From NCBI RefSeq assembly GCF_024464185.1, contig NZ_JANHAU010000002.1, positions 434,001 through 498,000 of the forward strand: 64,000 nt of DNA, written 5' to 3'. Position 1 is the first letter of the stretch. The number at the start of each line of letters is the position of its first letter. Below are positions 18,680-27,300 of the stretch, piece after piece. Both the position numbers and the translations under genes were made by a program. Under the pieces are notes generated by a model. It was not told where the DNA came from. It did no database searches and saw nothing but the letters and a program-made list of their open reading frames with translations. The DNA comes from Haloarchaeobius salinus. GTDB lineage: Archaea > Halobacteriota > Halobacteria > Halobacteriales > Natrialbaceae.

Positions 18680-20602
18680 ATGACAGTCGAACCGAGATAC
18701 GCCGTGCACGCCGACCTGAACGTCATGATCGAGACGCGGGACGGCACCGGACTCGCGACGGACATCTACCGGCCGGCGGACCCTGACACCCACGAGCCAA
18801 TCGACGAGCCGCGACCCGTCATCCTCGACCGCACGCCGTACGACAAGACCGGCGGCCGGACCCGCCACGGCGAGTGGTACGCCTCCCGCGGCTACGTCAT
18901 CGCCATCCAGGACGTACGCGGGCGCTTCGACAGCGAAGGCGAGTTCGACATCCACGTCAACGAGGCCACGGACGGCGCGGATACCGTCGAGTGGCTCGCC
19001 GAGCGCGACTACTGCGACGGGCAGGTCGCCACGCTCGGCACCTCCTACGGCGCGTGGGTCCAGAGCGCGCTCGCCACGCAGGACCCCGACGGACTCGGTG
19101 CGATGTTCGTCAACATGGGCGCGGCCAACGGCCGGACGAAGACGTTCCGCCACAACGGCGCGTTCGAGCAGCGCTGGCTCTCCTGGGCGTTCACCCTCGG
19201 TGCCGGGTTCGCCCACGAGAGCCTCGCCGACCCCGACGTGCAGCAGGCCTTCGCGGACGTGGACTTCCGCGAGGTGCTGAGAGATGGCCCGGTCGAGCGC
19301 GGCGAGACCGCACTCGCCACTCTCCCCGGCTACGAGGAGTGGGCGTTCGACATCATGGAGACGGGCAGCGCGAGCGACGACCGCTGGCAGAACCCCGGCG
19401 TGAACTTCGAACGCCACTACGACGAGAGCGCCGACGTTCCCACCGTCTACTCGGGCGGCTGGTACGACTCCTACACCGGCGCGACCTGCGACAACTTCGT
19501 CGGCCTCGCCGACCGGAAGGACGCGGACCACTACCTGCTGATGGGGCCGTGGACCCACCTCGCCCGGCTCCCCGGCGGCCACGACCACAGCGAGCAGCTC
19601 CTCTTCCCGCCGCTGACGTGGGAGCACCCGACCGCCGGCGACCTCGCGTTCGGCGAGAACGCCACCAGGAAGTACCGCGAGACGCGCAAGCGCTTCTTCG
19701 ACCACTACCTCCGCGGCGAGGAGTCGTGGGACCACCCCCGCGTCGAGTACTTCCTGATGGGCACCGGCGACGGGCACCGGACGGAGGACGGCAACCTGTT
19801 CCACGGCGGCGAGTGGCGCAGCGCCGAGGAGTGGCCGCCAGCCGGCACGGCGATGACGAAGTTCTACGCCCACGGGGACGGCACGCTCTCGACCGAGGAA
19901 CCGACCGCGGCCGATTCGGCGACCACCTACGAGTTCGACCCGGACGACCCCGTCCCGACCATCGGCGGCAACACCTCCTCCTATCTGACCTACGAGCCCC
20001 GCGACGAGCCCGTCGGCGCGTACCCGCTCGGCGACCGGAACATCATCGACTTCGCCGGACGCGGGGGCTACGACCAGCGCACCGACGCGGACACGTTCGG
20101 CGCGAGCGAGCCCTACGGTCCCCTCGCCGACCGCGACGACGTCCAGGTGTTCCGGACGCCGCCGCTCGACGAGCCGGTCGAGATCGCCGGCCCCATCCGC
20201 GTCCGCGTCTACGGCGCGACCGACGGCCCCGACACGGACTTCACCGCGAAGCTGATCGACGAGTATCCCGAGAGCGAGGACTACCCCGACGGCTACGCGC
20301 TCAACCTCTCGGACTCCATCTGCCGGGGGCGCTACCGGGGCTACCGCGACGAGCCCGACCTGCTCGAGGCCGGCGATGTGTACGAGTTCTACATGGAGCC
20401 CTACGACACCGCGAACCGCTTCGACGCCGGCCACCGCATCCGGCTCGACATCTCCTCCTCGAACTGGCCGCGCTTCGACGTGAACCACAACACCGGCGGG
20501 CCGCTGTACGGCGGCGACGAGACGCGCGTCGCCGAGAACACCGTCTTCCACGAGGCCGACAACCCGACACACATCGAACTGCCGGTGCAGCCGACGGAGT
20601 GA
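18680..20602 (+). CDS. CocE/NonD family hydrolase (X-Pro dipeptidyl-peptidase S15 fold)
   Basis: A 640-residue serine hydrolase. The N-terminal alpha/beta hydrolase part has LDRTPYDKTGG, DVRGRFDSEGEF and the nucleophile GTSYGA near residue 116; MGPWTHLARLPGGHDHS supplies the expected His. The C-terminal jelly-roll region (from about 450) ends with RLDISSSNWPRFDVNHNTGG, typical of the CocE/S15 family. Members cleave esters, amides or X-Pro peptides; no signal peptide is seen, so it is cytoplasmic. ATG 18680 is chosen because a TATA-like GCTATTTGC is 29 bases upstream and the family starts there. Confidence 0.92.
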   Translation: MTVEPRYAVHADLNVMIETRDGTGLATDIYRPADPDTHEPIDEPRPVILDRTPYDKTGGRTRHGEWYASRGYVIAIQDVRGRFDSEGEFDIHVNEATDGADTVEWLAERDYCDGQVATLGTSYGAWVQSALATQDPDGLGAMFVNMGAANGRTKTFRHNGAFEQRWLSWAFTLGAGFAHESLADPDVQQAFADVDFREVLRDGPVERGETALATLPGYEEWAFDIMETGSASDDRWQNPGVNFERHYDESADVPTVYSGGWYDSYTGATCDNFVGLADRKDADHYLLMGPWTHLARLPGGHDHSEQLLFPPLTWEHPTAGDLAFGENATRKYRETRKRFFDHYLRGEESWDHPRVEYFLMGTGDGHRTEDGNLFHGGEWRSAEEWPPAGTAMTKFYAHGDGTLSTEEPTAADSATTYEFDPDDPVPTIGGNTSSYLTYEPRDEPVGAYPLGDRNIIDFAGRGGYDQRTDADTFGASEPYGPLADRDDVQVFRTPPLDEPVEIAGPIRVRVYGATDGPDTDFTAKLIDEYPESEDYPDGYALNLSDSICRGRYRGYRDEPDLLEAGDVYEFYMEPYDTANRFDAGHRIRLDISSSNWPRFDVNHNTGGPLYGGDETRVAENTVFHEADNPTHIELPVQPTE

Positions 20603-20694
20603 GGCCGTCGGCGAGGAGACCGGCCGTCGTCGGCGACTCCCGCCCGGCCGGAACCGAGGCCACGCTTTTGCCCTCGGCCCCAGTACGTGCCCGT

Positions 20695-20982
20695 ATGGCT
20701 CCCGTCCGTCGCCTCGTCATCGACGTCCTGAAACCGCACGACCCGCCGCTCGTCGAGTTCACCGAACAGCTGTCCGACCTGGGCGGCGTCGACGGCGTCA
20801 CGTCGTCGCTCGTCGAACTCGACAGGGAGGTCCAGAACGTCAAGCTCACCTTCGAGGGCGCGGCCGTCGACTACGACGCGGTCGAGGAGCGGGTGGAGAC
20901 CATCGGCGCGACGGTCCACTCGGTCGACGAGGTCGCCTGCGGGGAACGGGTCGTCGAGGACCGCCGGACCCCGCAGGACTGA
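20695..20982 (+). CDS. DUF211 family protein
   Basis: A 95-residue archaeal protein of the DUF211 family, which has a ferredoxin-like fold and no assigned activity. Typical text is RRLVIDVLKPHDPPLVEFTEQL at the start, VTSSLVELDREVQNVKLTFEG in the middle and IHSVDEV-like TVHSVDEVACG at the end. The membrane protein gene follows two bases later with a GTG start, so the two are probably co-expressed, as DUF211 and VIT1-like genes are in related genomes. Confidence 0.88.
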   Translation: MAPVRRLVIDVLKPHDPPLVEFTEQLSDLGGVDGVTSSLVELDREVQNVKLTFEGAAVDYDAVEERVETIGATVHSVDEVACGERVVEDRRTPQD

Positions 20983-20984
20983 CC

Positions 20985-21566
20985 GTGCCCTCGATATACC
21001 AGCGCCTCCTGCGCCTGCTCGGCAAGGAGGACGTCCGCTCTATCGCCCGACGGTACTTCATCTCGAACGGCTTCGACGGCACGCTGACGAGCGTCGGCAT
21101 CGTCGTCGGCGCGGTGCTGACCGGCGTCCCCGACGGTATCACGGTCGTGAAGATCGGACTCGGCGCGGCCGTCGGGCTCACCACGTCGGCCGTCTGGAGC
21201 GTCTGGGAGATCGAGCGCGCCGAGACGAGCGCCGAGATCAGACGGCTGGAGCGGGCGATGCTCACCGACCTCGACGACACGCGCATCCAGCGCGAGCAGA
21301 GTGGCGCGCGACTGTTCCACGCCATCGCGAGCGGGCTCGGACCACTGCTCGGGGTCCTCGTCCCGCTCTCGCCGTTCCTGTTCGAGGGCTCGCTGTTCAG
21401 CATGGTCGAGGCCGCCATCGTCGGCGTCGCCCTCGGCGTCGGCGTGCTCTCGACGTTCGGCGCGTACATGGGCTCCATCTCGGGGCACCCCTGGTACGTC
21501 TCGGCGGCCCGGATGGGGCTGGCGGGGCTCGTCGTCGCCGGTATCAACCTGCTGCTCCCGGGCTGA
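20985..21566 (+). CDS. VIT1/CCC1-like membrane protein
   Basis: A 193-residue membrane protein beginning with GTG two bases after the DUF211 stop. It has an N-terminal amphipathic part (RYFISNGFDGTLTSVGIVVGAVL) like the first span of VIT1/CCC1 iron-manganese transporters, then about four more spans. The metal-binding insert of classical VIT1 is replaced by a short charged segment (EIERAETSAEIRRLERAML). Transport of a divalent metal is therefore only a suggestion. Its last 23 bases overlap the end of the convergent ATPase gene. Confidence 0.82.
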   Translation: MPSIYQRLLRLLGKEDVRSIARRYFISNGFDGTLTSVGIVVGAVLTGVPDGITVVKIGLGAAVGLTTSAVWSVWEIERAETSAEIRRLERAMLTDLDDTRIQREQSGARLFHAIASGLGPLLGVLVPLSPFLFEGSLFSMVEAAIVGVALGVGVLSTFGAYMGSISGHPWYVSAARMGLAGLVVAGINLLLPG

Positions 21567-24234
21567 GGTCGGCGTCGTCGCCATCGCTGCCGGCCCCGTC
21601 GTCGTGGTGGCCGGTGTGGCGTTTCACCAGCCAGCCGACACCCAGCAACGGGCCGAGCCCGACGAGCAGCGCCGCGCCGAGGACGCCCCAGTCGGCGAGG
21701 CCGAGCGGGACGGTGCCGAAGTACTCCGAGAGCGGCGTGTACAGCACCGACAGGTGCAGCGCGAGCGACGCGGCGACGGCGAGCCCGAGCCACCGGTTCG
21801 AGACGAGCGGCGTGTCCCGCGACCAGCGGACGACGTACAGCTTCAGGAACTCGAAGACGACGAAGCCGGTGAACACCATCGTCATCGCGTACGGCGTCAC
21901 GCTGGCCGCACCGTCGAGGACGTAGACGAGCAGGCCGAGCATGACGACGGTGACGACGAGGCCCGCGCCGCCGATGAACGTGAGCATCTCGCGGTCGATG
22001 ATGCCGGCGTCGCGGCTGCGCGGCTCGCGTTCCATCACGTCGCCGGCGGGGTCGGTCCCGAGCGCGAGCGCGGGCAGGCCGTCGGTGAGCAGGTTGATCC
22101 AGAGCAGCTGGACCGCCGGGAGGACGAGGTAGCCGAACAGGGAGGCGATGAACACCAGCGCGACCTCGGCGGCGTTCGCGCTGAGCAGGTACGCGACGAA
22201 CTTCCAGACGTTGTCGAATATCTTCCGCCCGCGGCTGATGGCGGTGCGGATGGTCGCGTAGTTGTCGTCGAGCAGGACGATGTCGCTGGCCTGCTTGGCC
22301 ACGTCGGTGCCCCGGATGCCCATGGCGATGCCCACGTCGGCGTTCTTCAGCGCCGGCGCGTCGTTGACGCCGTCGCCGGTCATCGCCACGGAGTAGCCGA
22401 GCGCCTGCAGCGCCTGCAGGATGCGCACCTTGTGGACGGGCTCGGCGCGGGCGAACACGTCGATCTCCTCGACGCGGTCCTGCAGCTCGGACTCGGAGAG
22501 CTCGGCGACCTCGCTCCCGGTCATCACGTCGGACTCGATGCCGACCTCGCGGGCGACCGCGGCCGCAGTGACCGCGTTGTCGCCGGTGATCATCTTCACG
22601 CCGATGCCGGCGCGGTGGGTGTCGGCGATGGCGTCACGGACCTCCCTCCGTGGCGGGTCCATCAGCCCCTGGAGGCCGACGAAGACGAGGTTCTCGTCGA
22701 TATCCCCGTCGTCGTCTCGTGGTTTGTACGCGAACGCGAGCACCCGAAGGGCGTCGGCGGCGAACGTCTCCACCTGCTCGCGGATCCGGTCCCTGCCGGC
22801 GTCGTCGAGTTCGACCGGGCCGTCGTCGCCGAGGATGCGGGTCGAGCGTTCGAGGACGACCTCGGGTGCGCCCTTGACGTACACCACGTCGTCGTGGACG
22901 GTCGCCATGCGCTTGCGCTCCGCGGAGAACGGCAGTTCGTCGACGCGCTCGCGTTCGTCCCGGAGCGCCGCGACGTCGATACCGTGGTCGGCGGCGGCCG
23001 CGACGAGCGCCCGCTCGGTGGGGTCGCCGTCCTCGGCCGTCGCGTCGTTGCAGAGCGCGCCGATCTCCAGCAGGAGACCCACCCGGTCGCCCGTCCCGGC
23101 GGCCGCGACCGATTCGGCGGTTTCGGGCATCTCGCCACCGTCGCTGGCGGGCGCGCCGGGGTCGGCGTCACCATCGCCCGACCCCTCCTCCAGGTCGACC
23201 GTCTCGTCGTACACCCAGCCGGCCTGGACGCGCATCTCGCCCTCGGTGAGCGTGCCGGTCTTGTCGGTGCAGACGACGTCGACGGCACCGAGCGCCTCGA
23301 CCGCCGGGAGGGTGCGGACGAGCGCGTTCTCGTCGGCCATCTTCCTGACCCCGAGCGCGAGCGTCAGCGTGACGATGGCGGGTAGCCCCTCGGGGATGGC
23401 GGCGACGGCGAGCGAGACGCCGGTCAGCCCGGCCTGCACCCACGACGTGCCGCCGTAGACGAGCACGGGGATGACGATGGCGGCGAGCACGATGACGGCG
23501 ACGCCGAGCCGGCGGCCGAGCGCGTCGAGGCTGCGCTGGAGCGGTGTCTGGGTCTCCTCCGCACCGAGCAGCTCGGTCGCGATGGCACCCATCTCGGTCT
23601 CCATGCCGGTGCCGACGACGACCGCATCGGCGCGGCCGCGGGTGACGCTCGTCCCCCGGTAGACGGTGTTCGACCGCTCCGCGAGCGCCGTCTCCGCCGG
23701 CAGCGTCCCGGTCGACTTCGAGACGGGGACGCTCTCGCCGGTGAGCGCGGCCTCGTCGACCTCGATGGAGTGTGTCTCGACGAGGCGCGCGTCGGCGGGC
23801 ACCACGTCGCCCTCGCCGAGGACGAGCACGTCGCCCGGCACGAGCTCGGTCGCCGGGACGCTCCGCTCCTCCCCGCCGCGCCGGACCACGACCTCGGGTG
23901 CCGACAGCTCCCGCAGTGCCTCGAGGCTCTGCTCCGCGCGGTACTCCTGGACGAAGCCGAACACCCCGTTCGCGAGCAGGATGATGCCGATGAGGATCGC
24001 GTCGACGGCGTGGCCGACGACGAGCGAGAGCGCGGCGGCCGCGATCAGCACCCAGATGAGCGCGCTGGTGAACTGCGCGAGGAACACCCGGAGCGGGCCG
24101 CGGGCCGCCCCGGTGTGGATCTCGTTCGCCCCGTGCTCCTCGAGCCGGCGGGCCGCCTCGTCGGTGTCGAGCCCCTCGGGCGACGAGTCGACCGACTCGA
24201 ACACCGCCTCGACGTCCTCGGTGTGCCAGGGCAT
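21544..24234 (-). CDS. P2-type cation-transporting ATPase (HAD family)
   Basis: An 896-residue P-type ATPase related to SERCA/PMR1 calcium pumps and Na/K pumps. In order: N-terminal cation ATPase domain, actuator with LTGESVPV, ion-binding AAIPEGLPAIVTL, phosphorylation loop CTDKTGTLT with Asp about 324, nucleotide domain with KGAPE, the hinge MTGDGVNDAPALKNADVGIAMG, and C-terminal spans with NAAEVALVF and LLWINLLTDGLPALALGTDP. These M4-M6 ligands fit Ca2+ (or Mn2+) export. The protein is in the cytoplasmic membrane. Its 3' end overlaps the VIT1-like gene, which may also concern divalent metals. Confidence 0.95.
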   Translation of the reverse strand: MPWHTEDVEAVFESVDSSPEGLDTDEAARRLEEHGANEIHTGAARGPLRVFLAQFTSALIWVLIAAAALSLVVGHAVDAILIGIILLANGVFGFVQEYRAEQSLEALRELSAPEVVVRRGGEERSVPATELVPGDVLVLGEGDVVPADARLVETHSIEVDEAALTGESVPVSKSTGTLPAETALAERSNTVYRGTSVTRGRADAVVVGTGMETEMGAIATELLGAEETQTPLQRSLDALGRRLGVAVIVLAAIVIPVLVYGGTSWVQAGLTGVSLAVAAIPEGLPAIVTLTLALGVRKMADENALVRTLPAVEALGAVDVVCTDKTGTLTEGEMRVQAGWVYDETVDLEEGSGDGDADPGAPASDGGEMPETAESVAAAGTGDRVGLLLEIGALCNDATAEDGDPTERALVAAAADHGIDVAALRDERERVDELPFSAERKRMATVHDDVVYVKGAPEVVLERSTRILGDDGPVELDDAGRDRIREQVETFAADALRVLAFAYKPRDDDGDIDENLVFVGLQGLMDPPRREVRDAIADTHRAGIGVKMITGDNAVTAAAVAREVGIESDVMTGSEVAELSESELQDRVEEIDVFARAEPVHKVRILQALQALGYSVAMTGDGVNDAPALKNADVGIAMGIRGTDVAKQASDIVLLDDNYATIRTAISRGRKIFDNVWKFVAYLLSANAAEVALVFIASLFGYLVLPAVQLLWINLLTDGLPALALGTDPAGDVMEREPRSRDAGIIDREMLTFIGGAGLVVTVVMLGLLVYVLDGAASVTPYAMTMVFTGFVVFEFLKLYVVRWSRDTPLVSNRWLGLAVAASLALHLSVLYTPLSEYFGTVPLGLADWGVLGAALLVGLGPLLGVGWLVKRHTGHHDDGAGSDGDDADLSPGAAG

Positions 24235-24302
24235 CTCGTGTCGGATGGGATGACGGGGCCCGGGAAGTTAGCGTTAGTGTCGCCGGCACCGCCGACCGTT
24301 CG

Positions 24303-25502
24303 TCAGTGGCGCGCCAGCCCGACGGTCCGTGTCCACAGCAGCGCGACGCCACCGACCGTCACTGCCATCGCGCCGAGGCCGACCGCGAACGTCCCCGTGG
24401 CGACCAGCGCGCGCCCGACGAGCCACGGGTACGCGAGCGCGGCGAGGTTGCCGACGACGAGCATCCCGACGAGCGTGACGCCCGGGTCGGGCGCGATCTC
24501 CGTGAACGCCAGCGCGAAAAGCGGGCCGAACGGGACGCCGAACCCGAGCCCCGTCAGCACGACGCCGACGGCGACGAGCGACGGTCGGTCCGCCGCGACG
24601 GCCGCCGCGGTCCCGCCGAGGACGACGGTCTGCCCGACGAGCGACCAGCCGACCGTGGCGGCCTCGCCCACCCGGGCCGCGAGCACGCCGCCGGCCGCGC
24701 GTCCGGCGACGGTCGCGAGCGCGAAGCCGACCAGCACCGCCGTCGCCGGGACAGCGGCCCCCGCGAGCAGGTCGGCGTACCACGTGCCGGCGACGATGAG
24801 GAAGCCGAACGTCGCGGCGTTGCCCAGTGCGAGCGTCGCGGCGACCGGCTCCCGGAGCGCCCGGAGGTAGCCCTCGACCGACGGCACGCCCCACGACGAG
24901 GTGGCCCGACCGAGGGCGAGTGCGCCGACGCCGCCGACTGCGACGACGGCCGCGGAGACGAGCGCCGGTGCAACGGTTCCGAGTCGGGCGATGACGCCGG
25001 GCCCCGCGGCGAGCCCGACCGCGAAGCCGAGCGTGAAGCCCGCGCCGAGCAGTCCCTGGGCGGTCGCGGTGTCGTCCCCGGTCGTCAGCCGCCCGACGTG
25101 GATCATCGCCGCGACGAACGCGGCACCCTGGCCGAGGCCGACGAGGGCCCGGGAGGCCAGCACGGCTGCGACGGTCGTGCTCGCGAGCAGCGCCGCGCCG
25201 ACGGCAGCGAGGACGAACCCACCGGCGGCGACGCTCCGCGGCGCGTACCGCCGGGTGAGCCGGTCGGCCGGGAGCACGGCGAGGGCCTGTCCGAGCAGGA
25301 ACGCGCTGGTGCCGGCCCCCGCAACGTCGGCTGGGACGCCGCGCTCGACGAGCACCGGGACCACCGCGCCGTAGCCGCCGACGGTGAGCCCGAGCCCGAA
25401 CAGGCCCGTGCCGAGGACGAGGATGGCGCGACGGGGGAGACCCTCGCGGACCGTGTCGGCGGGCTCGGTTGCGGTTTCACCAGCGGCCGATGCGTCGCTC
25501 AC
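24303..25502 (-). CDS. MFS transporter
   Basis: A major facilitator carrier of about 399 residues with 12 predicted spans; the GADRLTRRYAPRS-type loop (PADRLTRRYAPRSVA) follows span 2. The start is uncertain: GTG 25502 (MSDASAAGE) is preferred because the next upstream GTG at 25556 would add 18 basic residues unlike a haloarchaeal N-terminus. The sequence is unusually rich in Ala and Gly. It lies 69 bases downstream of the phosphodiesterase gene on the same strand. Substrate unknown. Confidence 0.85.
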   Translation of the reverse strand: MSDASAAGETATEPADTVREGLPRRAILVLGTGLFGLGLTVGGYGAVVPVLVERGVPADVAGAGTSAFLLGQALAVLPADRLTRRYAPRSVAAGGFVLAAVGAALLASTTVAAVLASRALVGLGQGAAFVAAMIHVGRLTTGDDTATAQGLLGAGFTLGFAVGLAAGPGVIARLGTVAPALVSAAVVAVGGVGALALGRATSSWGVPSVEGYLRALREPVAATLALGNAATFGFLIVAGTWYADLLAGAAVPATAVLVGFALATVAGRAAGGVLAARVGEAATVGWSLVGQTVVLGGTAAAVAADRPSLVAVGVVLTGLGFGVPFGPLFALAFTEIAPDPGVTLVGMLVVGNLAALAYPWLVGRALVATGTFAVGLGAMAVTVGGVALLWTRTVGLARH

Positions 25503-25571
25503 GCCCTCCGTTGCTCGGGGAGGGACAAGGGCGTTCCGGCGTTGGCGGTCGGTCACGGGAGCCGACTTCGC

Positions 25572-26066
25572 TCATCGCTCGTGTACCGTCACCTCGACCT
25601 CGCCGGCCTCGACCTCGGCGGTGAGCATCGTCGCGGCCGTCGCGGGGTCCGCGCCGGTCACCGAGCCGGGGTTCAGCAGGCGAACGCCGTCGTGGACCAG
25701 GTCCTCCAGCCGGTGGGTGTGGCCGCCGACGCCGACGCGGGGCTCGTCGGCGTGTTCCCGTGCCGTCTCGGCGATGGTGTCGTACCAGTCCTCGAGCGAC
25801 CGCACCGTCCCGTGGGTCACGACGAACGTGACGCCGCCGAGCTCGACCGATGCGACGGAGGGGAGGTCGATGTCGTCGCCGTCTACGTTCCCGTGGACGG
25901 CGGTCAGCTCGCTCGCGAGTTCGCGGACCGTGGCCAGCGTGTCGGTGCTCGTGAAGTCGCCGGCGTGGAGCACGTGGTCGGCGGTGGCGATTCGCTCGCG
26001 GAGCGCCGCCGGAATCGACTCCTCGCGGTCGGGGATGTGCGAATCCGAGATGATGGCGACCTGCAT
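25572..26066 (-). CDS. YfcE/MJ0936-type metallophosphodiesterase
   Basis: A 164-residue calcineurin-like phosphoesterase of the small YfcE/MJ0936 group. All metal motifs are present: SDSHIPDR, HAGDF, VHGNVDGD, VTHGT, GGHTH, and the family end marker LNPGSVTG. Members hydrolyse phosphodiesters in vitro; the physiological substrate is unknown. ATG 26066 (MQVAIISD) is supported by minus-strand CTTTTGA 27 bases upstream, so the transcript is likely leaderless. It precedes an MFS gene. Confidence 0.92.
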   Translation of the reverse strand: MQVAIISDSHIPDREESIPAALRERIATADHVLHAGDFTSTDTLATVRELASELTAVHGNVDGDDIDLPSVASVELGGVTFVVTHGTVRSLEDWYDTIAETAREHADEPRVGVGGHTHRLEDLVHDGVRLLNPGSVTGADPATAATMLTAEVEAGEVEVTVHER

Positions 26067-26141
26067 ATCCTCTCTCGTGTCGGTCTGCCTCAAAAGGGTT
26101 CGGTCGGTGTGGGTCGCGATGCGGTGTCGTCCCGTGTCGCC

Positions 26142-27185
26142 CTACGGCTCCAGCACGCCCATCCCGCTCGTCTCGCCGGTACGGAGCCGTCGGTGGTAGT
26201 CGGGCACCTCGTCGAGCGAGAGGGACTCGCCAACGTCGGCGTCGACGCGTCCGTCGGCCACGAGCCGAGCGGCGCGGACGACCTCGTCTCGGGTCGCGTA
26301 CCTGGACCCGATGAAGGAGGCCTCCTTGACGACGTACTCCTTCATCGGCACATCGAACACCCGGTCGTGGTGGGTGGTCAGCGAGACGACGCGGCCGCCC
26401 ATCGCCAGCGCGTCCCAGGCGTCGTGCAGGGTGTCGCGGTCGCCGACGGTGTCGACGACGACGGTCGGGCCGTCGCCGTGGGGCGTCGCGTCGGTGAGGG
26501 CCGCCGAGAGGTCGTCCCGCCGGGCGTCGACCGCGGTGACGTGCTCGCCGGCCGTCTCGGCGTGGGCCAGGCGCTCGTCGGTCACGTCTGCGGCGAGGAC
26601 CTGTGCCCCACGGAGCCCGGCGACCTGTGCGAGGTGGTAGCCGATCCGTCCGGCCGCGCCGACGACGAGCACGGTGTCGGCGTCGGTCACGTCGGCGCGC
26701 TCGCAGACGTGGATGGGCGTGGCGACCCCGTCGGCCGCAACCGCGCCCTCGGCGAAGCTCGCGGCGTCGGGCAGCGGGAGCGCGTTCTCGGCCGGGAGCA
26801 CCGTGCTCTCGGCGTACGCGCCGTCGGAGTTCACGCCGAACCAGCCGCCGAAGTCGGTGCACTGGGCGGTGTCGCCGCGGCGGCAGGCGTCGCACTCGCC
26901 GCAGGTCAGGTAGAAGTACGCCAGCACGCGCTCGCCGACGCGGTCGGGGTCGACTCCCTCGCCGACCGCGTCGACGACGCCGGCGAACTCGTGTCCCGGG
27001 ATTCGTGGGGTGAGGTCGGGGTCGTCGGAGAGCCCGCCCTGGATCGCGTTCTCGATGGTGCGCGTGACGCCGCAGGCGCGCACCTCGACGCGGGCCTCGC
27101 CGGGGCCGGGCTCCGGTCTGTCGACTTCCCGTACCGTGAGTTCCCCACCCCACTCGTCGAGGATGGCCGCGTGTATCGTCGACAT
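26142..27185 (-). CDS. Zinc-dependent alcohol dehydrogenase
   Basis: A 347-residue medium-chain dehydrogenase/reductase. The structural zinc site is CGECDACRRGDTAQC, the catalytic zinc motifs include ACGVTRT and IPGHEFAG, and the NAD(P)-binding Rossmann motif is VVGAAGRIGYHLAQV. It should oxidise an alcohol or reduce an aldehyde or enoyl compound. It is divergent from the NCS2 permease of the catabolic island, with 115 bases between the starts, so it may belong functionally to that island. Its exact substrate is not readable. Confidence 0.92.
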   Translation of the reverse strand: MSTIHAAILDEWGGELTVREVDRPEPGPGEARVEVRACGVTRTIENAIQGGLSDDPDLTPRIPGHEFAGVVDAVGEGVDPDRVGERVLAYFYLTCGECDACRRGDTAQCTDFGGWFGVNSDGAYAESTVLPAENALPLPDAASFAEGAVAADGVATPIHVCERADVTDADTVLVVGAAGRIGYHLAQVAGLRGAQVLAADVTDERLAHAETAGEHVTAVDARRDDLSAALTDATPHGDGPTVVVDTVGDRDTLHDAWDALAMGGRVVSLTTHHDRVFDVPMKEYVVKEASFIGSRYATRDEVVRAARLVADGRVDADVGESLSLDEVPDYHRRLRTGETSGMGVLEP

Positions 27186-27269
27186 ACCTGCTCCCTCGCC
27201 CCCGAGTAAGTTAGTCGTACTGCCGTTTTCTCCCTTCTCGCGCCGGATTTAGCCCGATTCCGTCTGAAA

Positions 27270-27277
27270 TTATAAAT
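27270..27277 (+). promoter_or_regulatory. TATA box of the second NCS2 permease
   Basis: TTATAAAT is centred 27-28 bases before ATG 27301. It is one of the clearest TATA boxes in the window and predicts a leaderless mRNA, fixing the start at 27301 rather than the GTG at 27289. Confidence 0.65.
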
Positions 27278-27300
27278 AGAATGCCATCGTGGACGTTTGC

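Noticed and set aside
18452-20572. A 706-codon open frame antisense to the CocE-type hydrolase, and many similar long frames opposite other genes
   Set aside because: High G+C leaves few stops in shadow frames. The plus-strand frame has family motifs and a promoter; the antisense frame has repetitive V/R/G composition and no recognisable domain.
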